Shown: piece by piece, positions 52,411-61,482 of the stretch | Layout: every line of letters begins with the position of its first letter | How positions within the stretch are numbered: position 1 is the stretch's first letter | Origin: FEN-1297 sp964498065 | GTDB taxonomy: Bacteria > Bacteroidota > Ignavibacteria > Ignavibacteriales > Ignavibacteriaceae | DNA: 64,000 nt | Assembly (NCBI GenBank): GCA_964498065.1 | Contig: CAZCFZ010000016.1 | Span: 1-64,000, forward strand | Direction: 5' to 3' | Made by a program: the position numbers and the translations under genes | Notes under the pieces: model-generated | Told to the model about the DNA's origin: nothing | Database searches by the model: none | What the model saw: the letters and a program-made list of their open reading frames with translations, nothing else

Positions 52411-52957
52411 AATCTTTCTCCGATTTTATTTTAAGAGTTGAGTGAAGTGAAATATGTTCTTCATTTAACTTTCTAAGTCTCATAGCAACGATTTCCGAAA
52501 TACCTTGTAATATTTTAATCCCTTTTCTGGGATATGTTTCAATAAATTCATCAAGATCGGGTTTAAATATTACGGCAAGTCTTGTATCTGTTTTTGCAAT
52601 TGCAGATGCGGATCTTTTTTCGCCGTCAACTAAGGCTAATTCACCAAAGAAATCTCCGCGAGAAAAAGTCGCTAATGAAATAACATCTTTTGATTCAATT
52701 ATTCTTTGAATAATAACCTCACCTTCGCGAATGATATATAATCCTATACCGGGATCTCCCTGGTAAAAAACATATTCACCTGCCAGGTAGTTTCTAGTAT
52801 GAATTATATTGGTCAAAAGAGAAATTTCCTTTTTACTTAATTCTTTAAAAAACGGGATTAATTGAAGCGCCTTTACAAGATCAATTTTTTCAACAGGAGA
52901 ATTAAAGAAATTGGACCAGAAACTACTGTGTATTATTTCGTCGTTATTGTTTGCCAT
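52400..52957 (-). CDS. cyclic-nucleotide-binding-domain protein
   Basis: A 185-aa protein made of one cNMP-binding domain: LQLIPFFKELSKKEISLL, then PGIGLYIIREGEVII and the phosphate cassette RGDFFGELALVDGEKRSASAIA (about 95-117). The arginine of the cassette that contacts the cyclic phosphate is present (KRSAS). There is no clear C-terminal DNA-binding helix-turn-helix, unlike Crp; the tail (about 150-185) is one helix. It probably senses a nucleotide and regulates a partner. Overlaps usp downstream; 9 bases after the HisA homologue. Confidence 0.88.
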   Translation of the reverse strand: MANNNDEIIHSSFWSNFFNSPVEKIDLVKALQLIPFFKELSKKEISLLTNIIHTRNYLAGEYVFYQGDPGIGLYIIREGEVIIQRIIESKDVISLATFSRGDFFGELALVDGEKRSASAIAKTDTRLAVIFKPDLDEFIETYPRKGIKILQGISEIVAMRLRKLNEEHISLHSTLKIKSEKDYGT

Positions 52958-52966
52958 TTTTAAACC

Positions 52967-53719
52967 CTATTTAAATATTCCCGATTCGGCAACCCGCCAT
53001 AATTTTTGACATGGAAATCTGTTTTCATACAAGGCTCGGCCTATTATTACTGAGTCAATACCTAACGGCATTAAATTTTGGACATCCATAAGCTCATCTT
53101 TATTTCTAATTCCGCCGGATAATGTAACTTTTGTATTTGTTATTTCAGCAACTTCTTTTGAATAAATCAGGTTTGGACCTCCGAGAATTCCATTACGAAG
53201 TACATCGGTTACTATAAATCTTTCAACACCAACATCTGACATTTTTTTTGCAAAATCTTTATAAAATATTCCGGTTTTGATTTTCCTTCCTTTAATTACC
53301 AATTGTTCATCTATTATATCCAGCGAGATTGAAATTTTTGTAGGTCCGTATTTTTCAAATATTTTTTTAAATATTTCAGGTTTTTCAATAGCAATTGTGC
53401 TCATTACCAATCTGCTTATGCCGGTAGACATAATTAAATCTACATCGTCTAGTCCTCTTATACCGCCGGCATATTGAACCGGAATAATAACCGATTCACA
53501 GATTTCTTTTATTATAGGTAAATTTTTATGGCTATGTTCGGCTGCTGCATCAAAATCTACAATATGCAGAAATTTAGCATTTTCAGCTCGCCAAATTTTT
53601 GCCATTTCCACCGGATCACTGTCATATTCTTTGCAATTAAGTTCCGGAATACCTTGTACAACTCTAACAGTTCTGCCGTGTTTTATATCAATGGAAGGAA
53701 TAACTAATAAATATCCCAT
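52967..53719 (-). CDS. HisA-family ProFAR isomerase homologue, stand-alone
   Basis: A 250-aa TIM-barrel protein of the HisA/HisF family. Seen: IPSIDIKHG with D11, AGGIR (phosphate loop 1, where HisA usually has GGGIR), SLDI with the second aspartate near 134, VTDVLRNGILGGPN (HisA usually has DG-T in place of NGI), SGGIRNKDEL and IIGRALYENRF. Overall closer to HisA than HisF. The altered loop residues and its place with a cyclic-nucleotide sensor and a stress protein, far from his genes, suggest a paralogue; a genuine HisA in a dispersed pathway is the alternative. Confidence 0.8.
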   Translation of the reverse strand: MGYLLVIPSIDIKHGRTVRVVQGIPELNCKEYDSDPVEMAKIWRAENAKFLHIVDFDAAAEHSHKNLPIIKEICESVIIPVQYAGGIRGLDDVDLIMSTGISRLVMSTIAIEKPEIFKKIFEKYGPTKISISLDIIDEQLVIKGRKIKTGIFYKDFAKKMSDVGVERFIVTDVLRNGILGGPNLIYSKEVAEITNTKVTLSGGIRNKDELMDVQNLMPLGIDSVIIGRALYENRFPCQKLWRVAESGIFK

Positions 53720-53995
53720 AAATCAGTTTTCTCTAATCTATTTTTAGAAAATAAAATTTGCCAAATAAATGATTTAATTTCTATATTTTATAAAATAATG
53801 AATTAGAGCTTAAAAACAAAGATATTTAAACAATCGTTTTATATTGCAAAAATTCTATTGTTAAAACCTGGATTCTAAGAGCATTTTTATATGTGTAAAT
53901 ATTATTAAATTTGGATTTAATTCCTTAAATCCATATGTACTTAATATATTCATTTTCCTTGACTTTTCACGCTATAATAAGCATATTTAAATTAA

Positions 53996-54829
53996 ATGAC
54001 CAAAAATTTTATCCTAATCACAAGTCGAAGTGAAAAGTTAAGAATTACGGCCTTTGGTATTCAAAACTATAAATTATCACCTTGTTTAATATTTATTCAT
54101 GGATTTAAAGGATTTAAGGATTGGGGATTTGGTCCATATATAGGAAATTATTTTGCAAATAATGGTTTTTTTGTTCTTACGTTTAATTTTTCTCATAATG
54201 GAGTGGGGGATAGTTTAACAGAATTTATTGAGTTTGATAAATTTGCAAATAATACATTTTCTTTAGAAATTAGTGAACTTTCTGAATTGATTTCTGCATA
54301 TTTAAAAGGTTTTTTCGGAAAAACAGAGAATAAAAAAATCGGACTATTAGGTCACAGTAGAGGCGGAGCAATTGCCTTGTTAACAGCAAGACAAAGAAAA
54401 GAGATCAATGCGGTAGCTGTTTGGTCTTCAGTTTCAAAACTTGACAGATATTCGGAACGCCAAAAGAAAAAGTGGAGGGAAAGCGGCGTTTTTGAAGTAT
54501 TTAATTCGAGAACGAAACAAAAAATGAGTTTAAATATTTCATTATTAAATGATATTGAAGAGAATAATGATAATTTGTTAAATATTAAAAAGGCGGTAAA
54601 AGAATTAAATAGACCTCTTTTTATTGCGCATGGTGAAGAAGATTTAGCTGTTCCGATTACCGAGGGAGAATTACTTTTTAAATGGTCTGATAAAAACTTA
54701 ACGGAGTTATTTAGAATCAAAGAAACAGGTCATACATTTAATATTAAGCATCCATTTGAAGGAAGCAATCCTAAATTTGAAATGTTGTTGGATAAAACAA
54801 ACGGATTTTACAAAAACAATTTAATCTGA
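53996..54829 (+). CDS. alpha/beta hydrolase
   Basis: A 277-aa serine hydrolase of the alpha/beta fold. The oxyanion region is IFIHGFKGFKDWG, the nucleophile elbow is GHSRGGAIAL (Ser near 116), the acid is in HGEEDLAVP, and the catalytic His in TGHTFNIKHP. The family includes dienelactone-hydrolase-like and esterase proteins; substrate not evident. It precedes bioY by 8 bases. A TATAAT hexamer lies at 53973-53978 but its partner is not clear. Confidence 0.85.
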   Translation: MTKNFILITSRSEKLRITAFGIQNYKLSPCLIFIHGFKGFKDWGFGPYIGNYFANNGFFVLTFNFSHNGVGDSLTEFIEFDKFANNTFSLEISELSELISAYLKGFFGKTENKKIGLLGHSRGGAIALLTARQRKEINAVAVWSSVSKLDRYSERQKKKWRESGVFEVFNSRTKQKMSLNISLLNDIEENNDNLLNIKKAVKELNRPLFIAHGEEDLAVPITEGELLFKWSDKNLTELFRIKETGHTFNIKHPFEGSNPKFEMLLDKTNGFYKNNLI

Positions 54830-54837
54830 GGAAAGTT

Positions 54838-55428
54838 ATGTCAACAAATGAAAATATTAATTCAAATAAATTTTTGGAATTAATTAGTAAAGCAAATTCA
54901 TCTAAATTATTTTGGATTTTATCTTTTTCAGTACTTACAGCGGTCGCTGCCCAAATTACCGTTCCTGTAAAACCGGTTCCGTTTACATTACAAACTATGA
55001 TTGTTGTTTTAGCCGGCGCATTTTTAGGTGCAAAGAATGGAGCGTATAGTCAAATTATTTATTTAATATTAGGCTGTATCGGCCTTCCGGTTTTTGCGCA
55101 GATTCCTGATCCGGCAATCGGAATTGCAAGATTATTGGGTCCTACAGGCGGCTATTTATTGGCATTTCCTATTGCTGCTTTTGTTACTGGTTATTTAATC
55201 GAAAAAAATAAAAAATATTTAAGAGTTGTAGCTTCAATGTTTGCGGGAAGTATTATAATTCTAATTATCGGTTCTTTTTACTTTGGCTCCATATACCTAC
55301 ATAATATAAAAGAAGCACTTATTTCCGGCGCCGTTGTATTTTCTGTTTGGGAGGTTGTAAAAGTTTTTGCCGCAGCAAGTATTTTTTGGGGAATATCAAA
55401 GAGGTTTTCCAAAATGCCTAATAAATAA
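54838..55428 (+). CDS. bioY: biotin transporter BioY
   Basis: S-component of the ECF biotin transporter, 196 aa, about six spans. The BioY signature VPFTLQTMIVVLAGAFLGAKNG (41-62) and GPTGGYLLAFPIAAFVTGY are conserved. No ecfA/T (bioM/N) genes are near, so it would use a shared energy module or act alone. Eight bases after the hydrolase gene, which may therefore be co-expressed. Confidence 0.93.
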   Translation: MSTNENINSNKFLELISKANSSKLFWILSFSVLTAVAAQITVPVKPVPFTLQTMIVVLAGAFLGAKNGAYSQIIYLILGCIGLPVFAQIPDPAIGIARLLGPTGGYLLAFPIAAFVTGYLIEKNKKYLRVVASMFAGSIIILIIGSFYFGSIYLHNIKEALISGAVVFSVWEVVKVFAAASIFWGISKRFSKMPNK

Positions 55429-55474
55429 GTAATCTTTTGATAACTTATTATTTCTGTTTTATTTAAAGGTTACA

Positions 55475-57475
55475 ATGGATCTAAAAAATATCGTTTTCAC
55501 ATTAGTTTTTGTCTTTGCAATTAGTCTATTTCTTTGGAGCAGCAGGAAACTTATAAAAGATATGCTTGTTGCTAAAAAGAAAGATGACAGATTCGATCAT
55601 GTAGGCCAAAGAATGAAAAGAGTACTTAAAATTGCTTTTGGACAGACGAAATTACTGCGCGATCTCAAAGCCGGCAGTTTACATTTTATAATTTTTTGGG
55701 GATTTATTTTATTCCTTTTTGCTGTTGTTGAAGCTTTAATACAAGGTTTTTATTCTCCCTTCACATTTGAATTTCTAGGTCCTATTTATTCAATCATAAC
55801 GATTATTGAAGATGTATTCGGTTTGCTTATAATATTAGCTGTTTTATATGCACTGTATAGGCGATATATAATCCATATTCCCAGGCTGGAAGTAGAGAAA
55901 GCTCATAAAATAGATGCTACGGTAATTTTAATAATGATAATGATGGTTTGCATTGCTATGTTTGGCGAGAATATCTCTTTAATTGCAGCACATGGCTTCA
56001 AACTAGCTCCTTATGAGGTTCGTCCGATATCCGCTGTTTTAAGTCCTATATTTTTTAAGGGAAATACTTCCAATTCATTCGCCTTTTTTGAATTTTTCTG
56101 GTGGGCGCATATTGTTGTTGTGTTAAGCTTTTTAAATTATCTTCCTTATTCTAAGCATTTGCATGTACTAACATCTATACCAAATACATATTTCGCTAAT
56201 TTGGATCCGGTTAGGAACACGCTTAAACCTTTAAATCTGGAAGATGAAAGTGTTGAAGTATTTGGTGCTGCCGATATTGATCAATTATCATGGAAACAAA
56301 TACTTGACGGATATACATGTACGGAATGCGGTAGATGTACTGCTGCATGCCCTGCAGCTACAGTAGGGAAATCATTGTCTCCTAGAAAAATAATGGTAGA
56401 TATAAGACAAAGGACTAAAGATAAGGCGCCTCTTTTGGCAAATGGAATAACTGAAGGAGATGTTTTTGAGAAAACTCTGGTGCACGATTATATTAGCGAT
56501 CCGGAATTGTGGCAATGCACAACTTGTATGGCTTGCGTTCAAGAGTGTCCTGTTATGATTGAACATATTGATTCTATTGTTGATTTGCGAAGGAATCTTG
56601 TATTAACGGAATCCCGCTTCCCGTCGAATCTTAATAGTGTATTTAAAAGTTTGGAAACTAATTTTACACCATGGGCTTTCAATCAAGCTGATCGTGCTGA
56701 GTGGGCTGAGGGCATGAATATTAAAACCATGGCGGAAGATTCAAATTGCGATATCCTGTTTTGGGTCGGTTGTGCAGGTTCTTATGATAATCGTTATAAA
56801 AAAGTTACAAAAGCATTTGCATCTATTATGCAAAAAGCTAATATTAATTTTAGAATTTTAGGAATTGAAGAAAAATGTAATGGAGATACTGCTAGAAGAT
56901 TAGGTAATGAATATCTTGCTCAAATGCTGATAACGGAAAATATTGAGACCTTAAATAAATACGGCGTAAAAAAAATTGTAACAGCGTGTCCTCATTGTTT
57001 TCATTCCTTGGGAAATGAGTACAAATTATTCGGCGGAAATTTTGAAGTTTTACATCATACACAATTAATTCATCAACTGCTTAATGAGGGAAAAATAGAA
57101 TTAAAAGATTCTTCGATTAGCGAAAAAGTAACCTATCACGATTCATGTTATTTGGGTCGTTATAATCACGTTTTTGATTCTCCGAGAGAATCTCTTAAAA
57201 AAATCAATGGATTAAAATTCATTGAAATGCAAAGAAACCTGACAAGGGGATTTTGCTGCGGAGCAGGAGGCGGGAGAATGTTTTTGGAAGATGAGGAAGG
57301 AGGAAGAATTAATCTTGAGAGAACTAAAGAGGCTTTGGAAACGAATGCAAACACAGTCGCGTCGGCTTGCCCGTTTTGCATGACTATGTTAACTGACGGT
57401 GTAAAGCATTTTGAAAAATCGGAAGTAGTGGAAGTAAAAGATATAGCAGAGATCATTCTCGAGAATTCTAAATAA
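55475..57475 (+). CDS. HdrD/GlpC-like iron-sulfur membrane oxidoreductase
   Basis: A 666-aa fusion: about five membrane spans in the first 230 residues (NarI/DsrM-like gamma domain), then two [4Fe-4S] motifs (CTECGRCTAACPAA and CTTCMACVQECPV), then two CCG domains. The first CCG box is divergent (VGCAG...EKCNG...CPHC), the second regular (HDSCYLGRYN...FCCGAGGG...CPFC). This arrangement is known in HdrD/HmeD/GlpC-type proteins that link electron carriers to quinones. The redox partner is unknown; electron-transfer flavoprotein or disulfide chemistry is typical. 46 bases separate it from bioY. Confidence 0.86.
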   Translation: MDLKNIVFTLVFVFAISLFLWSSRKLIKDMLVAKKKDDRFDHVGQRMKRVLKIAFGQTKLLRDLKAGSLHFIIFWGFILFLFAVVEALIQGFYSPFTFEFLGPIYSIITIIEDVFGLLIILAVLYALYRRYIIHIPRLEVEKAHKIDATVILIMIMMVCIAMFGENISLIAAHGFKLAPYEVRPISAVLSPIFFKGNTSNSFAFFEFFWWAHIVVVLSFLNYLPYSKHLHVLTSIPNTYFANLDPVRNTLKPLNLEDESVEVFGAADIDQLSWKQILDGYTCTECGRCTAACPAATVGKSLSPRKIMVDIRQRTKDKAPLLANGITEGDVFEKTLVHDYISDPELWQCTTCMACVQECPVMIEHIDSIVDLRRNLVLTESRFPSNLNSVFKSLETNFTPWAFNQADRAEWAEGMNIKTMAEDSNCDILFWVGCAGSYDNRYKKVTKAFASIMQKANINFRILGIEEKCNGDTARRLGNEYLAQMLITENIETLNKYGVKKIVTACPHCFHSLGNEYKLFGGNFEVLHHTQLIHQLLNEGKIELKDSSISEKVTYHDSCYLGRYNHVFDSPRESLKKINGLKFIEMQRNLTRGFCCGAGGGRMFLEDEEGGRINLERTKEALETNANTVASACPFCMTMLTDGVKHFEKSEVVEVKDIAEIILENSK

Positions 57476-57509
57476 CTAAATTTATTAACTTATTTTTTAG
57501 GAGGTTTAA

Positions 57510-57707
57510 ATGGATAAATTTGAGAGCTTACTACAATCAGTAAAAAATTTGGAAGCTGATTTTGAGAAGTTCTATATTAAAGGACAAGCAGCGGCCGGAA
57601 CCCGTTTACGTAAGGGTTTGAGCGATTTAAGAAAACAATCGCAAGAAGTCAGAAAAGACGTTCAGGAAGTTAAAGCTCAAAGAAAAGCTAATAAGGCAAC
57701 ACAATAA
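57510..57707 (+). CDS. histone H1-like protein (Hc1 family)
   Basis: A 65-aa, lysine- and arginine-rich protein: MDKFESLLQSVKNLEADFEKFY, then AGTRLRKGLSDLRKQSQEVRKDVQEVKAQRKANK. It matches the short Hc1-type histone H1-like proteins (PF07432) of Bacteroidota and chlamydiae. A near-perfect AGGAGG ribosome site suggests high expression. It probably coats DNA in the nucleoid. A strong terminator follows 22 bases after the stop, so it can be its own unit. Confidence 0.85.
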   Translation: MDKFESLLQSVKNLEADFEKFYIKGQAAAGTRLRKGLSDLRKQSQEVRKDVQEVKAQRKANKATQ

Positions 57708-57729
57708 TTACATTTCACTTTTCATTTAG

Positions 57730-57766
57730 GGCTGGGTTATTTATAATAGCTCAGCCTTATTTTTTT
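57730..57766 (+). terminator. intrinsic terminator after the histone H1-like gene
   Basis: Stem GGCTGGGTTAT (57730-57740) / ATAGCTCAGCC (57746-57756), 11 bp with two G-U pairs, 5-base loop, then TTATTTTTTT. Just 15 bases before the next start codon. Confidence 0.8.
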
Positions 57767-57770
57767 ATTT

Positions 57771-58961
57771 ATGAACAAATTACTAATCCTTATTCCGATT
57801 CTCTTGAGTCCGTATTTTTTCCAGCTAGGTGGTGATAATTATTGTAAAAAAGAAGATATCTCCAGGAAAGACTCAATTGCCACTATTACTATTTCCGTAG
57901 TCGGCGATTTAATGTGCCATTCGGTAGAATTTAAATATGCCAGAACAGCTTCTGACAGTTTTAATTTCAACCCGTTTTTTAAATATATAAAACCATACTT
58001 ACAAAAATCGGATTTTTTATTCGGTAACTTGGAAACGGTTCTTGCCGGTAAAGAGAAGGGGTATACGGGATATCCTGATTTTAATTCTCCAAGTCAATTT
58101 CTTGCTCCCATTAAAAATGTAGGTTTCAATTTAATCACTACAGCAAATAATCATGCGCTGGATAAAGGCAGCAAGGGACTGTTGCGAACTATAGAAGAGC
58201 TAAAAAAATATGATTTAAATTATGAAGGAACTTTTTCTTCAAAGGAGGATAGGGATTCTATTAGAATTTACAATATAAAAGGAATAAAAACATCTTTTCT
58301 CGCATATACTTACGGTACTAATGGTCATCCGATTCCTAAGGGCGAAAAATATTTAATCAATATTATCGATACTACTCAGATTAAAAACGATATATTGAAG
58401 GCTAGGAAGGATGGTGCAGAGATTGTTATAGTATATTTTCATTTCGGACAAGAATATGATCGTGCTCCAAGCAAATATCAAAAAGAAGTTGTAGAGAGAA
58501 CCATTCAATATGGAGCAGATATAATTATCGGTGGTCATCCACATGTAATACAGCCGGTTAATTTTTTCAAAACAATAAACGGTAAATTAGACACAGGATT
58601 TGTTGCTTATTCAATGGGAAATTTTTTATCCAACCAGAGATGGCGCTATTCGGACGCAGGTGTTGTTTTAACTATCCATCTAACTAAAAATTTTAGTACA
58701 GATTCTATTTATATTTCCAGAGTTTCATATTTACCGACATGGGTATTTAAAGGAAAAACTAAACTTGGAAATGAATATTTGATATTACCTGCACAATTAA
58801 TTCCCGCAGATACTTCTTTAACTTTTCTAGATAGTTCTGATAAATTCAAAATGGAGCAAGCATTTAGCGACACAAGGAATATTTTATCAAAATATACTCA
58901 ACACATTTTTTTACAAACACTTAACAATAGCATCTTATCTCATAAAATACTGCAAAAATAA
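57771..58961 (+). CDS. CapA-family exported protein
   Basis: A 396-aa protein with an N-terminal signal-like segment (about 1-20) and a CapA/PgsA fold (metallophosphatase-like). Motifs: SVVGDLMCHS (the metal-binding GD), FGNLETVL, TTANNHALDKG, FHFGQEYD and IGGHPHVIQP with conserved histidines. The family takes part in poly-gamma-glutamate and capsule-related work in some bacteria and is widely present without those clusters. No cap/pgs genes are nearby, so a different role is possible. Confidence 0.85.
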   Translation: MNKLLILIPILLSPYFFQLGGDNYCKKEDISRKDSIATITISVVGDLMCHSVEFKYARTASDSFNFNPFFKYIKPYLQKSDFLFGNLETVLAGKEKGYTGYPDFNSPSQFLAPIKNVGFNLITTANNHALDKGSKGLLRTIEELKKYDLNYEGTFSSKEDRDSIRIYNIKGIKTSFLAYTYGTNGHPIPKGEKYLINIIDTTQIKNDILKARKDGAEIVIVYFHFGQEYDRAPSKYQKEVVERTIQYGADIIIGGHPHVIQPVNFFKTINGKLDTGFVAYSMGNFLSNQRWRYSDAGVVLTIHLTKNFSTDSIYISRVSYLPTWVFKGKTKLGNEYLILPAQLIPADTSLTFLDSSDKFKMEQAFSDTRNILSKYTQHIFLQTLNNSILSHKILQK

Positions 58962-59039
58962 AAATATATATAACCTATCGTAAACTTTTAATTTTTATAT
59001 TATTATTTTTAGAATATCATTTTGGTGAATTATTAATAT

Positions 59040-60026
59040 ATGCTGAAAGTTGGAAATTTAAATATTGATAAAGCTGTTCTTTTGGCGCCGATGGAAGATG
59101 TTACGGATATTTCTTTCCGATTGGTTTGTAAAGAACTTGGAGCAGATATAGTTTACACAGAATTTGTTAATTCCGAGGGATTGGTACGTTCATCCGAAAA
59201 AACTCATAAAAAGCTGGAAATTTGTGAAGAGGAAAGACCTGTCGGTATTCAAATATACGGCGGGGCAATTGAATCAATGATTGGTGCGGCAAAAATTGCC
59301 GAAAAAGAAAATCCTGATCTTATTGATATAAATGCAGGATGCTGGGTTAAAAATGTTGTTGGAAATGGTGCAGGTGCCGGTTTATTGAAAGACCCTCCTT
59401 ATATGCAGGAACTTGTAAAAGGTGTTGTAGATACTGTTAATCTGCCTGTAACTGTTAAAACACGCCTGGGCTGGGATAATAATAATATAAAAATTTTAGA
59501 AGTTGCCAGGAGAATGCAAGATGTAGGCGTAAAAGCTTTAACAATTCATTGCCGAACCAGAGCAATGGGACATAAGGGCGATGCTGATTGGAGCTGGGTT
59601 CCCAGAATTAAGGAAGTTGTAAATATTCCGGTTATTCTTAATGGAAATGTATTAACTGCTGAGGATGTAAAAAAGGCATTTGATGAAACCGGTGCAGATG
59701 GTGTTATGATAGCGCGCGGAGCAATTGGAAATCCTTGGATTTTTACTGAAGCGAAAGAATTACTAAATAATGGAATCATCTCAACAGTTATTGATGAAGA
59801 AGTAAGAATAAGAACTTGTCTAAGACATTTGCATTTAGCTATTAAAATAAAAGGGGAAAGAAGAGCTGTACTTGAACATCGTAAATTTTACTCGGGCTAT
59901 CTCAAGGGATTACATAATGTTTCCCGCATAAGAAATTTATTGATGCAGGTTTATGACTTTAAATCTGTGGAAGACATATTGCTTAAATATTTGGATGAAT
60001 TGGAACACTTTAAAGTAACAGCATAA
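59040..60026 (+). CDS. dusB: tRNA-dihydrouridine synthase B
   Basis: FMN enzyme reducing uridines in tRNA D-loops, 328 aa. N-terminal LLAPMEDVTDISFR (14-27), the catalytic Cys is C101 in DINAGCWVKNVVGNGAGAGLL, the FMN Lys lies in TVKTRLGWD, and HCRTRAMGHKGDADW and IARGAIGNPW follow. A Trp follows the catalytic Cys where Pro is usual in Dus enzymes. DusB-type is chosen on the GAGAGLL and RGAIGNPW motifs. Confidence 0.92.
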   Translation: MLKVGNLNIDKAVLLAPMEDVTDISFRLVCKELGADIVYTEFVNSEGLVRSSEKTHKKLEICEEERPVGIQIYGGAIESMIGAAKIAEKENPDLIDINAGCWVKNVVGNGAGAGLLKDPPYMQELVKGVVDTVNLPVTVKTRLGWDNNNIKILEVARRMQDVGVKALTIHCRTRAMGHKGDADWSWVPRIKEVVNIPVILNGNVLTAEDVKKAFDETGADGVMIARGAIGNPWIFTEAKELLNNGIISTVIDEEVRIRTCLRHLHLAIKIKGERRAVLEHRKFYSGYLKGLHNVSRIRNLLMQVYDFKSVEDILLKYLDELEHFKVTA

Positions 60027-60068
60027 TCTAAAACTTTACTAATAACATTTATGAAATAGAATTCTAAA

Positions 60069-60677
60069 TTGGGAAAAAACCTTTCTGATAAAGTTGCTAG
60101 AATTATTTCTACTTTATTTGTACCTCCGACATTTACAATAATAATTTTTACATTTTTTGCTTTTAATCTCGAAAATGTTTTAAGTAAAAAAATTATCACT
60201 ATCCTTGTTGCATTGATATTCGGATTTTCATTACAAATTATTTTATTTCTCACTTTCAGAAAAAAAGGTAAACTAGTTAATCTTGATGCTACTATTAAAG
60301 AGGAAAGAACTGTTCCATTTTTAATATCGGTTGTTTTTTATGTTATTGGAATTTTAATTTTAATTGCTGCAAAGATTAATATTCTTTCAATAGCATTCTG
60401 GTTTTGCTATATTTCAAATACAATAATTGTAATTCTTATAAATAAATACTGGAAAATTAGTGTACATTCTACAGGTGCTTCCGGGGCGCTTGCAGCTTTG
60501 ATATTTGTTACTGGCCCGATCGGATTGTTACTCGGTCTTCTTGTCTTCTTAGTTGGATGGTCGAGAATAAAGCTTAAATGTCATAATTTTTTACAAGTTG
60601 CAGCGGGAACAATCTTCGGATTTTTTTCAACATATCTGCAAATATTACTTATTTTAAAATGGTTTAGTAAAACTTGA
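60069..60677 (+). CDS. PAP2-like membrane phosphatase family protein
   Basis: A 202-aa integral membrane protein with about six spans. The start is TTG at 60069. The C-terminal half shows a PAP2-like pattern: K-Y-W-K...SVHSTGASG (in place of PSGH) and VGWSRIKLKCHNFLQVAAG (SR-x5-H). Several catalytic positions of typical PAP2 phosphatases are thus present but the RP motif is not clear. It may act on polyprenyl or lipid phosphates. Lies 42 bases after dusB. Confidence 0.68.
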   Translation: MGKNLSDKVARIISTLFVPPTFTIIIFTFFAFNLENVLSKKIITILVALIFGFSLQIILFLTFRKKGKLVNLDATIKEERTVPFLISVVFYVIGILILIAAKINILSIAFWFCYISNTIIVILINKYWKISVHSTGASGALAALIFVTGPIGLLLGLLVFLVGWSRIKLKCHNFLQVAAGTIFGFFSTYLQILLILKWFSKT

Positions 60678-60719
60678 GTAATTAATAATTTGAATAAAAT
60701 AATTTTCTAAATAATAATT

Positions 60720-61472
60720 ATGGAAATGGTAAATTTTTTTGAAGAAAACAATGTGGGTATATTAACTTTAAATAGACCGGAAAAGCGAAATGCTCTTCAT
60801 CCTAAAATGGTTAATGAAATAATAAATCAACTTGATATTATAGAGAAAGACGATAATATAAAATTTCTTATAATTACAGGTGAGGGCAAAAGCTTTTGTG
60901 CAGGAGCTGATTTAGCTTATTTAAATGATTTAAGAAATTATTCTTCAACTGAAAACGAAAAAGATTCGGAAGATCTAGCTGAATTATTTATGCGTATTTA
61001 TAAATTTACTAAACCAACTATAGCGGCAGTAAATGGTGCTGCTATTGCAGGCGGATGCGGACTAGCGAGTGTTTGCGATCTTATAATAGCAGATAATGTT
61101 AATTCCAAATTCGGTTATTCCGAAGTAAAAATTGGATTCATTCCGGCAATTGTATCCATCTTTTTAATAAAAAAAGTAGGCGAAGGATTTGCAAAAAGAC
61201 TGCTTTTGACCGGCGAAATTATTGATGCTAAAAAAGCTTTTGATCTCGGGCTGGCAGATTATTTAGCAGACGACGCTTTAGCTGAAGCAAAAAATCTAGC
61301 TGAAAAAATGATAAATAATTCTAGTTTTAGTATGCAGACAACAAAAAAAATGATACAGTCTATTTCAAATTTGGATGTGCAACAAGCGGTCAATTATTGT
61401 ATTAAATTAAATACAATTAGCCGTTCTACCGACGACTTTAAAAATGGACTTAATAATTTCCTAAAAAAATAA
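60720..61472 (+). CDS. enoyl-CoA hydratase/isomerase family protein
   Basis: A 250-aa crotonase-fold protein. Oxyanion-hole motifs GEGKSFCAGADLAYL (about 54-68) and NGAAIAGGCGLASVCD are present. At the first catalytic Glu position the sequence is Gly (GGCGLAS), and the second Glu is kept in GYSEVKIGFIPA. One-Glu members are often isomerases or hydrolases with other acyl-CoA substrates. The substrate cannot be named. It precedes apt by 10 bases. Confidence 0.85.
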   Translation: MEMVNFFEENNVGILTLNRPEKRNALHPKMVNEIINQLDIIEKDDNIKFLIITGEGKSFCAGADLAYLNDLRNYSSTENEKDSEDLAELFMRIYKFTKPTIAAVNGAAIAGGCGLASVCDLIIADNVNSKFGYSEVKIGFIPAIVSIFLIKKVGEGFAKRLLLTGEIIDAKKAFDLGLADYLADDALAEAKNLAEKMINNSSFSMQTTKKMIQSISNLDVQQAVNYCIKLNTISRSTDDFKNGLNNFLKK

Positions 61473-61482
61473 CGAGGATAAT

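Noticed and set aside
53959..53978. TTGACT and TATAAT in front of the alpha/beta hydrolase gene as a promoter pair
   Set aside because: The spacing is 8 bases instead of about 17, so the two hexamers do not form one promoter.
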